Below, in pieces: positions 1 through 8,431 of a stretch of 64,000 nucleotides of DNA. The position numbers and the translations under genes are program-made. A model generated the notes under the pieces. The model saw only the letters and a program-made list of their open reading frames with translations, made no database searches and was not told the origin of the DNA. The stretch's first letter is position 1; each line of letters begins with the position of its first letter. Source of the DNA: Chersky-267 sp963744115 (GTDB lineage Bacteria; Chloroflexota; Limnocylindria; Limnocylindrales; CSP1-4); contig CAVUSI010000003.1 of NCBI GenBank assembly GCA_963744115.1, positions 1,116,001-1,180,000 of the forward strand. The letters run 5' to 3'.

Positions 1-940
1 CGATCTGCTCGGCGGGGAACGGCTGGAAGAGCCGCACCCGGAGCATCCCGACCTTCTCGCCCGCGGCGACCAGCGTGTCGACGGTCTCCTCGACCGCCCC
101 GGTCGCCGAGCCCATCACGATGATCACGCGCTCGGCATCGTCGGCTCCGTGGTAGTCGACCAGCCCGTACCGCCGGCCCGTCCGTGCGGCCAGCTCGTCC
201 ATGACCTCCTGGACGATCCCGGGGACGGCCAGGTGGTAGGGGTTCGACGCCTCGCGCGCCTGGAAGAACACGTCCGGGTTCTGCGCGGTGCCGCGCACGA
301 CGGGCGCGTCCGGGGTCAGCCCGCGGGCACGGAAGGCGAGGACGTCGTCGTCGCGGATGAGGGCCCGGATGTCGGCCTCGTCGAGGACGGCGATCTTGTC
401 GACCTCGTGCGAGGTGCGGAAGCCGTCGAAGAAGTGGATGAACGGGATCCGGGCGCGGAGCGTTGCCGCATGGGCCACCAGCGCGAGATCGTGCGCCTCC
501 TGGACCGAGCCGGACGCGAGCATCGCCCATCCCGTGGTCCGCGCGTGCATCACGTCGCTGTGGTCGCCGAAGATCGACAGGGCGTGGGTGGCCACGGTCC
601 GAGCGGCGACGTGGATCACCGTCGGGGTGAGCTCGCCGCAGATCTTGAACATGTTCGGGACCATCAGCAGGAGTCCCTGCGATGCCGTGAACGTGGTCCC
701 GAGGGCGCCCTTCTGGAGCGCTCCGTGCAGCGCCCCGGCCGCGCCGGCCTCGGACTGCATCTCGACCACGTCCGGGACCTTGCCCCACAGGTTCGGTCGA
801 CCGGCCGCGGCCCAGTCGTCGCAATGCTCGGCCATCCCGGAGGCCGGGGTGATCGGATAGATCGAGATCACCTCACTGGCCGCGTAGGCCACCCGGGCGG
901 TCGCCTCGTTGCCGTCCAGGCACTCGTATCGCTGGTCCAC
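1..940 (-). CDS. nifJ: Pyruvate:ferredoxin (flavodoxin) oxidoreductase, N-terminal part (cut by window edge)
   Basis: Reading leftward from a GTG at 940 gives an open frame that runs off the window, beginning VDQRYECLDGNEATARVAYA and continuing with SEVISIYPITPASGMAEHCD. This is the pyrimidine-binding N-terminal domain of homodimeric pyruvate:ferredoxin oxidoreductase, which oxidises pyruvate to acetyl-CoA with reduction of ferredoxin or flavodoxin. The conserved YPITPAS segment and the later ASQGLLLM and HALSIFGDHSDV segments are typical. AGGGAG lies 9 bases before the GTG. About 313 of an expected roughly 1,170 residues are present, so the ferredoxin and TPP domains are outside the window. 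Family assignment is firm. Confidence 0.9.
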   Translation of the reverse strand, partial: MDQRYECLDGNEATARVAYAASEVISIYPITPASGMAEHCDDWAAAGRPNLWGKVPDVVEMQSEAGAAGALHGALQKGALGTTFTASQGLLLMVPNMFKICGELTPTVIHVAARTVATHALSIFGDHSDVMHARTTGWAMLASGSVQEAHDLALVAHAATLRARIPFIHFFDGFRTSHEVDKIAVLDEADIRALIRDDDVLAFRARGLTPDAPVVRGTAQNPDVFFQAREASNPYHLAVPGIVQEVMDELAARTGRRYGLVDYHGADDAERVIIVMGSATGAVEETVDTLVAAGEKVGMLRVRLFQPFPAEQI

Positions 941-1116
941 GTTCGGCGACTCCCTTCAAGGATCCTCGTCGGCGGCGTGTCGTGAACACCCCGGATCGGC
1001 GCGGGAGGCGCGCCCGGAGCGTCGACCATCCGCCGTGATGATCCTGACCTCTCGATGGTCGACGTTCGACCGCTGCCCTCGAGAGGGCCGCACCGCCCGA
1101 TACGGCGGTCCGGAGG

Positions 1117-1938
1117 TCACAAGTCGTCGACCCGCAGCCCGGCGGATCGGAATCGTCCCGGCGTCGTCCCGAGGAACCGCTTGAACCGGCGCGACAGGTG
1201 GGCCTGGTCGCAGAAGCCGACCTCGGCCGCGACGTCGGCCAGGGGCTGCCCACCGAGGATGCGGTCGCGGGCGACCTCCAGGCGTCGTCCGAGGACATAG
1301 GCGTGTGGCGGGATGCCGAAGACCGTCGAGAACGACCGGGCCAGCTGGGTCGGTGTCGCGCCGATGGAGACCGCCGCTGCGGCGATGGTCGGCTGCCCGA
1401 ACAGATGCGCGTCGAGGAAGGCCCGCAGCTGCTCGGCCTGGGCGCCGGGCGCGGCGGTCGCGGGCTCGGGCACGGACCCTCCAAGCGAGGTCGCGATCCG
1501 CTCGGCGATCGACGCGAGACGCACCTCGGCCTCGAGCGCATCGTCGACGCAGGCCAGGGCATCGTGGAGCGCCGAGACCCGATCACGCAGCCCATCGTCG
1601 GGGACGATCGGCCGATCGACGGCCGGACCGATGAGCTCCTCGCGAAGGACGCTCGTCTCCAGGTACAGGACTCGCTTCCGGAACCCCGCGTCGGTCGCCG
1701 GCCGGCCGTCGTGCACGACATGCGGAGGCAGGACGGTCACCATCGCCGGTCCGGCACCGAAGGGTCGGCCGTGGAGGTCGTAGCGGATCGCTCCGTCGTC
1801 GACGATGAACAGCGTCCAGACGTCGTGCGTGTGCGGCGGATAGGCGTGCTCGGTGAACCTTGCGTGGAAGACCTCGCGGATGCCGGCGACGGGCGGCTTC
1901 CACGCGCGGATCGCCGACGGACTGCCATGGACGGCCAT
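1117..1938 (-). CDS. AraC-family transcriptional regulator
   Basis: 273 aa. The N-terminal half is a cupin-like AraC sensor domain (HAYPPHTHDVWTLFIVDDG, with His residues on a beta-strand). The C-terminal ~100 residues hold two helix-turn-helix motifs; the second reads PLADVAAEVGFCDQAHLSRR followed by FKRFLGTTPGRFR, the AraC signature. The gene is divergent from a LysE-type exporter only about 50 bases away, so it probably controls that exporter in response to a small ligand, perhaps an amino acid. ATG at 1938 is chosen; an in-frame TTG at 1953 would add five residues. Confidence 0.85.
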   Translation of the reverse strand: MAVHGSPSAIRAWKPPVAGIREVFHARFTEHAYPPHTHDVWTLFIVDDGAIRYDLHGRPFGAGPAMVTVLPPHVVHDGRPATDAGFRKRVLYLETSVLREELIGPAVDRPIVPDDGLRDRVSALHDALACVDDALEAEVRLASIAERIATSLGGSVPEPATAAPGAQAEQLRAFLDAHLFGQPTIAAAAVSIGATPTQLARSFSTVFGIPPHAYVLGRRLEVARDRILGGQPLADVAAEVGFCDQAHLSRRFKRFLGTTPGRFRSAGLRVDDL

Positions 1939-1987
1939 CGCAGGATCGTACAAGACCGAGCGCGGACCGCCCGCCTAGCGTGCCGAT

Positions 1988-2575
1988 GTGGAGACGCTGC
2001 TGGCCCTGGTCGGCTTCGCATTCGTGAGCTCGGTCACGCCGGGGCCGAACAACGTGCTGCTGTGGGCGTCGGGCGCCTCGTTCGGGTTCCGGGCGACCGT
2101 GCGGCATGTCCTCGGGACGGCGCTCGGGATCGGTGCGATGGCCCTCGTGGTCGGCGCGGGCGTGGGGACCCTGTTCACCGCCGTCCCGGAGGTCGGGTTC
2201 GTCATGAAGCTCGGCGCGTCCGCGTACCTGCTCTACCTCGCCTACCGGGTCGCGGGCGCCCGGGCGCTCGAGCGGGGCGAGCTCGCCCGTCCGCTCGGGG
2301 TGGTCCAGGCGGCGGGCTTCCAGGCGGTCAATCCGAAGGCCTGGATCTTCGCCCTCGGCGCGGTCACGACCTTCCGGCCCGCCGGCTATCCGGCGATCGT
2401 CGGCAGCCTCCTCGTCGCCCTGACGATGGTCGCCGTGGTCGTCCCGACGGCCGCCCTGTGGTCGAGCGCCGGCGGTGCTCTCAGCCGCCTGATCACGGGC
2501 GATCGGACCCGCCGAGCCGTGGGCCTCGTCCTCGCGGTGCTGCTCGCCGGGACCGTCGTCTACGTCTGGGTGTGA
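1988..2575 (+). CDS. LysE/RhtB-family amino-acid exporter
   Basis: 195 aa, GTG start. Opens with METLLALVGFAFVSSVTPGP followed by NNVLLWASG, the conserved TPGPNN loop between the first two helices of LysE/RhtB exporters. About six hydrophobic helices are visible, and FQAVNPKAWIFALGAV matches the family's NPKxxxF motif. Members export amino acids or derivatives across the cytoplasmic membrane; the substrate cannot be read from sequence. Divergent from the AraC regulator at 1117-1938, which is the usual arrangement for a regulator and its exporter. Confidence 0.85.
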   Translation: METLLALVGFAFVSSVTPGPNNVLLWASGASFGFRATVRHVLGTALGIGAMALVVGAGVGTLFTAVPEVGFVMKLGASAYLLYLAYRVAGARALERGELARPLGVVQAAGFQAVNPKAWIFALGAVTTFRPAGYPAIVGSLLVALTMVAVVVPTAALWSSAGGALSRLITGDRTRRAVGLVLAVLLAGTVVYVWV

Positions 2576-2602
2576 ACGGCGATGGCCGTCCGCCCCGAGT
2601 CG

Positions 2603-3262
2603 TCAGTCGAGGATCGCGAACGCCCGGACGGGGAAGGTGCCCATGCCGCGGATCCGGGGCGGGACCGCGAAGAACCGCCAGCCGGTGGCGGGCAGTCGGT
2701 CGAGCCCGGTCAGATGCTCGACGAGTGGGATGCCGGCACGGAGGATCGCGGTGTGGGCCGGCCGAGCCGGATCCGACAGCGAGTCGATGTTGAGCGAGTC
2801 GATCCCGATCAGCGCGGCCCCGGCGTCGATCAGCCGGCCGGCCGCTGCCGCCGTAAGGAACGGGTTGTCGCTGAGGTAGTCGGGCGTCCCCCAGAGCGAA
2901 TCCCAACCGGTCCCGATGAGGACGGCTCGCCCGCGAACGTCGACGCCGTCGAACGCCTCGGGCCCGATGCCGCGTTCGCGTCCAGCGCGGCAGTCCACGC
3001 GGACCCCTTCGAGATCGACGACGCGCTCGAGCGGCAGGTCGGCCAGGTCCGGTCCGCCGGGGAAGCGGTGCGCCGGCGTGTCGAGGTAGGTCCCCGTGTT
3101 GGCGACGAGGTCGATCCGGCCGATCTCGAACGTCGTGCCCGGCGCATAGCGGGCGGTCGAGGCCTCGTGGCTCAGGAAGACCGAGATCGCCGGGGGCGGG
3201 ATGCCGGGGTGGGTCGTCATCCCGTCGACGATCTCATGGCTCAGGTCGACGATCCGGTGCAT
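2603..3262 (-). CDS. Cyclase-family (kynurenine formamidase-like) metal hydrolase
   Basis: 219 aa, ATG start. Begins MHRIVDLSHEIVDGMTTHPG, the standard opening of the cyclase family (PF04199). The metal-binding segment, usually HxGTHxDxPxH, reads NTGTYLDTPAHRF at residues 55-67, so the first two histidines are Asn and Tyr while Asp61 and His65 remain. This variant probably marks a subfamily rather than decay because the rest of the protein is intact. Hydrolysis of an amide or cyclic amide is likely but the substrate is unknown. Convergent with the LysE gene, with only 27 bases between the stops. Confidence 0.75.
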   Translation of the reverse strand: MHRIVDLSHEIVDGMTTHPGIPPPAISVFLSHEASTARYAPGTTFEIGRIDLVANTGTYLDTPAHRFPGGPDLADLPLERVVDLEGVRVDCRAGRERGIGPEAFDGVDVRGRAVLIGTGWDSLWGTPDYLSDNPFLTAAAAGRLIDAGAALIGIDSLNIDSLSDPARPAHTAILRAGIPLVEHLTGLDRLPATGWRFFAVPPRIRGMGTFPVRAFAILD

Positions 3263-3393
3263 CTCCGGATGATACGGGCGCTTGGACGTCGACAGCGGTC
3301 GTCACGAACGGGCCGATCGGTGTCATCCTCTGTCCCGATGGAGACGGAGTCGAGGCAGCCACCAGGTGTCGATCCGGTCCGGGCCGGTCCGCG

Positions 3394-5085
3394 GTGAAGC
3401 CGCTTCGCCCCCCGTTCGACCGGATCGTGGCGGGTCAGCCGGCATCGATCGCGCTGGCCGGACCGGCCCTCCTCGGCGCCCGCCTCCTGACCAAGGATCT
3501 CGCCTTCTCGGAGGACGAACGGCGGGACTTCCACCTTCAGGGCCTGCTGCCGGACCGGATCCTCACCCTCGACGAGCAGGTCGAGCTCGAGCTCGAGCAC
3601 CTGCGGCGGAAGGACGACGCGCTGGAGCGCTACATCGGGCTCGCGGCGCTCCAGGACCGCAACGCCACCCTGTTCTACCGGCTTCTCGCCGAGCACCTCG
3701 ACGAGTTCCTGCCCATCGTCTACACGCCGACGGTGGGCCAGGCCTGCATCGAGTTCAGCCACATCATCCGACGGACCCACGGGACGTGGATCACCCCGGG
3801 CGACCTCGACCGGATCCCCGCGATCCTGCGTCAGGGTCCGTTCGAGGACGTCCGTCTGATCGTCGTCACCGACAACGAACGGATCCTCGGGCTCGGCGAC
3901 CAGGGTGCGGGTGGGATGGCCATCCCGATCGGGAAGCTCGCCCTGTACACCGCCGCCGGCGGCATCCACCCATCGCTCACCCTTCCCGTGTCGCTCGACG
4001 TCGGGACCGACAACCCGACGCTGCTGGCCGACCCGCTGTACCTGGGTCACCGTGCTCCCCGCCTCCGGGGCGACGCGTACGACGCCGTCGTCGAGGCGTT
4101 CGTCCGCGGGGTCGAGGAGGTCTGGCCCGGTTGCGTGATCCAATTCGAGGACTTCAAGCAGCGGAACGCGCTGCGCCTGCTCGACCGCTACCAGGCCCGG
4201 GTCCCGTCCTTCAACGACGACATCGAGGGCACGGCGGCGGTCGTGGTGGCCGGGGTCCTGGCGGGGGTCCGGGCGACCGGTCGGTCGCTCGCCGACGCCC
4301 GGATCATGCTGGTCGGCGCTGGTGCGGCCGGGATCGGGATCGGCCGCTTGCTCCGCCTGGCGATGCTCGAGGTCGGGATGACCGAATGGGATCGGCGCGC
4401 CGCGATCACGCTGGTCGACAGCGCCGGGCTGGTCCATGAGGGCCGGGCGGACCTCGATCCAACCAAGTCGGACCTCGCGGTGTCGACCGTGGCCGGCGGG
4501 ACGCCCGACCTGCTCGAGGCGATCGCGCTGCGCCGCCCGACCGTCCTCGTCGGGACGACAGGGGTGGGCGCCACGTTCGGCCGGCAGGTCATCCAGGCGA
4601 TGGACGCGCTCGTCCCCGCCGATGACCGGCCCATCGTGCTGCCGCTCTCGAACCCGACGTCGGCCGCCGAGGCGACGCCGGACGACGTGATCCGGTGGAC
4701 CGACGGACGTGCCCTGGTCGCGACCGGTTCGCCGTTCGCGCCGGTGACCCACCGCGGGCGACGGCACGAGATCGGCCAGGCCAACAACGTGTTCGTCTTC
4801 CCGGGGATCGGGCTCGGCGCGGTGGTGGCCGAGGCTCGCGTCCTGACGGATGCGATGTTCCTGCGGGCGGCCCACGTCCTGGCCGACTCGGTCACCGACG
4901 AGCGGTTGGCGTCGGGTGCGCTCTACCCGCCGATCGCGATGTTGCGCGAGGTGTCCCGCCGGGTCGCGATCGCGGTCGCCGGGCCCGGTCGTGAGACCGA
5001 CGTCGATGCCGCGATCTGGTGGCCCGACTACGTGCCGTATGTCCCGGCCCGCGCGGCCGAACGTCGGCGGACCGGCACGGCCTGA
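3394..5085 (+). CDS. maeA: NAD-dependent malic enzyme, large type
   Basis: 563 aa, GTG start. Oxidatively decarboxylates malate to pyruvate. Visible family landmarks in order are FHLQGLLP, FLPIVYTPTVGQAC (tyrosine region), GLGDQGAGGMAIPIGKL (substrate and metal site), NDDIEGTAAVVVAG, and the NAD-binding MLVGAGAAGIGIGRLL. Length matches the 540-580 residue group that includes E. coli MaeA. The next gene, NDH-2, starts 29 bases downstream on the same strand, so NADH made here could be passed directly to the respiratory chain; that link is inference from neighbourhood. Confidence 0.93.
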   Translation: MKPLRPPFDRIVAGQPASIALAGPALLGARLLTKDLAFSEDERRDFHLQGLLPDRILTLDEQVELELEHLRRKDDALERYIGLAALQDRNATLFYRLLAEHLDEFLPIVYTPTVGQACIEFSHIIRRTHGTWITPGDLDRIPAILRQGPFEDVRLIVVTDNERILGLGDQGAGGMAIPIGKLALYTAAGGIHPSLTLPVSLDVGTDNPTLLADPLYLGHRAPRLRGDAYDAVVEAFVRGVEEVWPGCVIQFEDFKQRNALRLLDRYQARVPSFNDDIEGTAAVVVAGVLAGVRATGRSLADARIMLVGAGAAGIGIGRLLRLAMLEVGMTEWDRRAAITLVDSAGLVHEGRADLDPTKSDLAVSTVAGGTPDLLEAIALRRPTVLVGTTGVGATFGRQVIQAMDALVPADDRPIVLPLSNPTSAAEATPDDVIRWTDGRALVATGSPFAPVTHRGRRHEIGQANNVFVFPGIGLGAVVAEARVLTDAMFLRAAHVLADSVTDERLASGALYPPIAMLREVSRRVAIAVAGPGRETDVDAAIWWPDYVPYVPARAAERRRTGTA

Positions 5086-5114
5086 CGCCGCGGCCGAAGG
5101 GAAGGAGTCCAGCG

Positions 5115-6557
5115 ATGTCCGATCCGACCACCGCCACGCGGACCGGCCCGCCCGACATGCATCGGGTCGTGATCCTCGGCGGCGGCTTCGCCGGTGTCAC
5201 CACGGCCCAGGAGCTGGTGCGACGGCTTCGCCGTGCGGGCCGGCTCGGGCAGGCGACGTCGACGACCGCCTCGGCGGGCTCGCCCCCGCCCACGAGGGTC
5301 TCGGTCACGCTCGTCAGCCGCGACAACTACTTCGTCTTCCAGCCGCTCCTCGCGGACATCATCTCCGGCGCGATCGAGACCACCCACGTGGTGGTCCCGC
5401 TGCGACGGATGCTCCCCGGCGCCGACGTCGAGGTCGGCTACGTCGAGGAGATCGATCCGGTCGGACGACTGGTCCAGGTCCGCCGACGCCAGGCCGGCGA
5501 TCGGTTCAGCGTGGCCTACGACGCGCTGGTCATCGCGCTCGGGAGCGTGACGGACTTCGGGACCGTGCCGGGCATGGCCGAGCACGCGATCGGCGTCCGA
5601 AGCCTCGGCGACGCCTTCTATCTTCGGAACCGCGCCCTGTCGATGCTGGAGGAGGCGGCCAGCGAGGCGGATCCCGTGCGGCAGAAGGCGCTCCTGACCT
5701 TCGTCGTCGTCGGTGGCGGTTCGACCGGCGTCGAGGTCGCCGCGGAGCTCGAGGACCTCCTCCGGACCGCGCGCCGGACCTTCACCACGCTCCCGGCGCC
5801 GGAGGTCGTCCTCGTCCACAGCCGGACGCACGTGCTGTCCGAGTTCGGCGAGCGCCTCGGTCGCTATGCCACGAAGAAGCTCGCGCGGGCGGGCGTGCGC
5901 CTCATCCTCGAGCGGCGCCTGGTCCGGGTCGAGGCGGATCGAGTCGAGCTGGACGACGGGACGGCGATCGAGACGGCCACCGTCGTCAGCACCGTCGGGA
6001 ACGCGCCCCATCCCGTCGTCGCTCGGCTCGGGTCGGGCGTCGATGAGGGCGGCTGGGTCCGGCCGGACGCGACCTTCGCGGTCCCCGGCCTCGACCGGGT
6101 CTGGGCGCTCGGGGACTGTGCGTCGATCCTCGACCCACGGACCGGTCGGCCGATGCCGGCGACGGCGCAGCATGCCGTCCGCGAGGGTCCGCACGCGGCA
6201 CGGAACATCCTGGCCGTCCTGGACGGCGCCCGGCCCACGCCGTTCGATTACGGCCAGCAGGGCATGCTCGTGTCGCTCGGCCGGTTCAACGGCGTCGGCC
6301 AGGTGCTCGGGATCAAGCTGTCCGGGTTCCTCGCCTGGTTCCTCTGGCGGAGCTACTACCTGCTCCGGCTCCCGAGCCGCGATCGACGTCTCCGGGTCGC
6401 CCTCGACTGGGCGCTCGAGCTGGTCCTGGCCCACGACGTGGTCGAGATCAGCATGCGGCGGACCAGGACGCGGCCCGGCGAGGAGGTCGGCGAGGTCTCG
6501 GGCGAACCCGTGTCCGTCGGCGTCCGCACCGAGGCGCGCGAGGAGATCGTGCTGTGA
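5115..6557 (+). CDS. ndh: Type II NADH dehydrogenase (NDH-2)-like FAD oxidoreductase
   Basis: 480 aa. ATG at 5115 is chosen over upstream in-frame starts because GAAGGAG lies at 5101-5107. The first dinucleotide fold is HRVVILGGGFAGVTT (FAD) and the second is LTFVVVGGGSTGVEVAAEL (NADH). VWALGDCASI followed by ATAQHAVREG is the usual FAD-contacting C-terminal part, and a hydrophobic amphipathic tail around FLAWFLWRSYYLLRLPS fits membrane attachment. A Gly/Ser/Ala/Pro-rich stretch inserted at about residues 45-65 after the first fold is unusual. Predicted role is NADH:quinone oxidation without proton pumping. Confidence 0.9.
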   Translation: MSDPTTATRTGPPDMHRVVILGGGFAGVTTAQELVRRLRRAGRLGQATSTTASAGSPPPTRVSVTLVSRDNYFVFQPLLADIISGAIETTHVVVPLRRMLPGADVEVGYVEEIDPVGRLVQVRRRQAGDRFSVAYDALVIALGSVTDFGTVPGMAEHAIGVRSLGDAFYLRNRALSMLEEAASEADPVRQKALLTFVVVGGGSTGVEVAAELEDLLRTARRTFTTLPAPEVVLVHSRTHVLSEFGERLGRYATKKLARAGVRLILERRLVRVEADRVELDDGTAIETATVVSTVGNAPHPVVARLGSGVDEGGWVRPDATFAVPGLDRVWALGDCASILDPRTGRPMPATAQHAVREGPHAARNILAVLDGARPTPFDYGQQGMLVSLGRFNGVGQVLGIKLSGFLAWFLWRSYYLLRLPSRDRRLRVALDWALELVLAHDVVEISMRRTRTRPGEEVGEVSGEPVSVGVRTEAREEIVL

Positions 6558-6608
6558 GGCGACCCCCGGCAGCCCAGGACGCCGCTCAGCCCCGGAGGTC
6601 GCTGACCG

Positions 6609-7226
6609 CTAGCTCGGGACGGCGGTGACCCGCTGGTCGCTGTAGCCGTGCTCGGCGATCTCGGCCGCCCGGGCGCGGTAGGCGTCGGCGCTCGGCAGCG
6701 TCCGGGCGCGGAACCCTTCGACCAGCCGGTTGTACATCGAGAACGCGGCGGCGATGCAGACCGCGAGCTGGACGTCCGCATCCGAGGCGCCGGCGTCGAG
6801 CGCGGCATCGACCTCGGCCGCGGTCAGCTCGCGCGGCGCGCGCCGGACGGTCCGGGCGATGTGCAGCAGCGCGCGCATCTTGTCGTCGAACCCCTCGGAG
6901 GATCCGACCTTGACCACGTCGATGAGCGGTGCGAGCTCGGTGGCGCCGGTCCGCTCGATGAGTGCGTTGGCGAACGCCCCGTGCGAGTCCATGCAGTAGA
7001 AGCAGTCGTTCGCCGCCGAGACGGCGGTCGCGAGCATCTCACGCTCGGCGCGCACGATCGTCGCGCCCGGGAAGTCGTTGACGAGCAGCTCGTCGGCGAG
7101 GCCGCGCAGGTGGACGCCGAGACCTGGCGTCAGCCGGATCGCGGCGAGGATCCCCGGGACCTCGGGCAGGCCGCCCACGATCGGATCTTCCTGGGCGCGC
7201 TCGAGGCGCTCGTCGTCGCGTGCCAT
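6609..7226 (-). CDS. Carboxymuconolactone decarboxylase / AhpD-like peroxidase-related protein
   Basis: 205 aa. ATG at 7226 is preceded by GGGAGAAG at a good distance. The central segment ATAVSAANDCFYCMDSHGAF carries the CxxC plus downstream His pattern of AhpD-like alkylhydroperoxidases, set in an all-helical domain with LPEVPGILAAIRLTPGLGVH upstream. Members reduce peroxides through the cysteine pair or use the fold for other chemistry. It is transcribed toward NDH-2 and divergent from the MetE-like gene. The specific partner or substrate cannot be inferred. Confidence 0.8.
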   Translation of the reverse strand: MARDDERLERAQEDPIVGGLPEVPGILAAIRLTPGLGVHLRGLADELLVNDFPGATIVRAEREMLATAVSAANDCFYCMDSHGAFANALIERTGATELAPLIDVVKVGSSEGFDDKMRALLHIARTVRRAPRELTAAEVDAALDAGASDADVQLAVCIAAAFSMYNRLVEGFRARTLPSADAYRARAAEIAEHGYSDQRVTAVPS

Positions 7227-7336
7227 GGACAGCTTCTCCCATCGGTTCGCAGTGGTCGAGGCAAGTATGCCGCAGTCCCTGCGCCATGTCGGCTGGCGGG
7301 TTGGTCGCCGTCGGGGTCGTCGATTACCATGCGCCG

Positions 7337-8395
7337 ATGACACTCCTGACTGAACCGATCGGCAGCATCCCCCGACCACGAGTCCTTCAGGACGGCATGC
7401 AGGCCGCAGCTGCCGGGAAGATCCAGCCGGCCGAGCTGGACGCCCTCTTCGACGACGCCGTGCGCGACACGCTCCGACGCTTCGAGGAGACCGGATCGCC
7501 CGTGGTCACCGACGGCGAGCAGCGGAAGCCGAGCTTCGCGACCTATCCGGTCGCCGGCTTGAGCCTCGCCCCCGGCGGCGTGACGATCCCGTTCGAGGAC
7601 GGCCACACGCGCCAGCTGCCCGTCCTGACCACCGCCCCGTTCCGCTATGCCACCTACGCCTGGTCGTATCTCGACGGCGCCCGGGGGAAGACCACGGCGA
7701 AGCTCAAGCAGGCCGTGATCTCGGCCTCGGCGATCAGCCTGATGTATCCGCAGGATGGGATCGACGGGTATCCGCGGGAGGCCTTCATCGACGACCTGGT
7801 GTCCGAGGCGGCTTCCGAGATCCGCGGCTGCATCGAGCGTGGGGCGACCGTCCAGATCGATCTCACCGAGGCGCGCCTGTCGCTCAAGCTCGATCCATCC
7901 GGGGGCCTGCTCGATTCGTTCGTCGAGTTGAACAACCAGGTCCTCGCCAGGCTCACCGACGACGAACGCGCGCTGGTCGGCGTCCACACCTGCCCCGGCG
8001 GGGACCAGGACTCGACGCACAGCGCGGACATCGACTACCACCACCTCCTGCCCGGGCTGTTCCGGATGAACGTCGACCGGTTCTTCGTCCAGCTCGCCAG
8101 CGAGCCGGATCGCGAGCACGTCCTGGGGATCCTCGCGGAGCACGCCGTCGGGGATCGCCGGATCTTCGTCGGCGTGATCGACCCGCTCGATCCCCGCGTG
8201 GAGACGCCGGAAGAGGTCCGCGACCGGGTGCTCGAGGCCGCCCGGTTCATCGACCCGGACCACCTCGGGACGACCGACGACTGTGGTTTCTCGCCGTTCG
8301 GCGACGACACGTCGACGACGCGGGACACCGCGTTCGCCAAGATCCGGGCGAGGATCGAGGGGAACGCGCTGGCCTCGACCGCGCTCGGGGTCTGA
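7337..8395 (+). CDS. MetE C-terminal-like (cobalamin-independent) methyltransferase
   Basis: 352 aa, ATG at 7337. It corresponds to the catalytic C-terminal domain of cobalamin-independent methionine synthase and lacks the MetE N-terminal domain. Opening residues LLTEPIGSIPRP and VTDGEQRKPSFATYP match the family. Probable zinc ligands are the His and Cys of GVHTCPGG and the Cys of DDCGFSPF. Such stand-alone proteins transfer methyl groups to homocysteine or other thiols from various donors, so annotation as methionine synthase would be overreach. No folate or methionine genes lie nearby. Confidence 0.82.
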   Translation: MTLLTEPIGSIPRPRVLQDGMQAAAAGKIQPAELDALFDDAVRDTLRRFEETGSPVVTDGEQRKPSFATYPVAGLSLAPGGVTIPFEDGHTRQLPVLTTAPFRYATYAWSYLDGARGKTTAKLKQAVISASAISLMYPQDGIDGYPREAFIDDLVSEAASEIRGCIERGATVQIDLTEARLSLKLDPSGGLLDSFVELNNQVLARLTDDERALVGVHTCPGGDQDSTHSADIDYHHLLPGLFRMNVDRFFVQLASEPDREHVLGILAEHAVGDRRIFVGVIDPLDPRVETPEEVRDRVLEAARFIDPDHLGTTDDCGFSPFGDDTSTTRDTAFAKIRARIEGNALASTALGV

Positions 8396-8431
8396 TCCGG
8401 CGGGTTCGCGTCCAGCCCCGGCTGTCGCCGG

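Noticed and set aside
2776..3080. Loss of two cyclase-family histidines as inactivation
   Set aside because: The rest of the protein is intact, and the NTGTYxDxPxH form is consistent with a distinct subfamily rather than decay.
3241..4875. Long minus-strand open frame opposite malic enzyme
   Set aside because: It is a GC-driven shadow: Arg/Asp/Pro-rich with no fold, while the plus strand carries all malic enzyme motifs.
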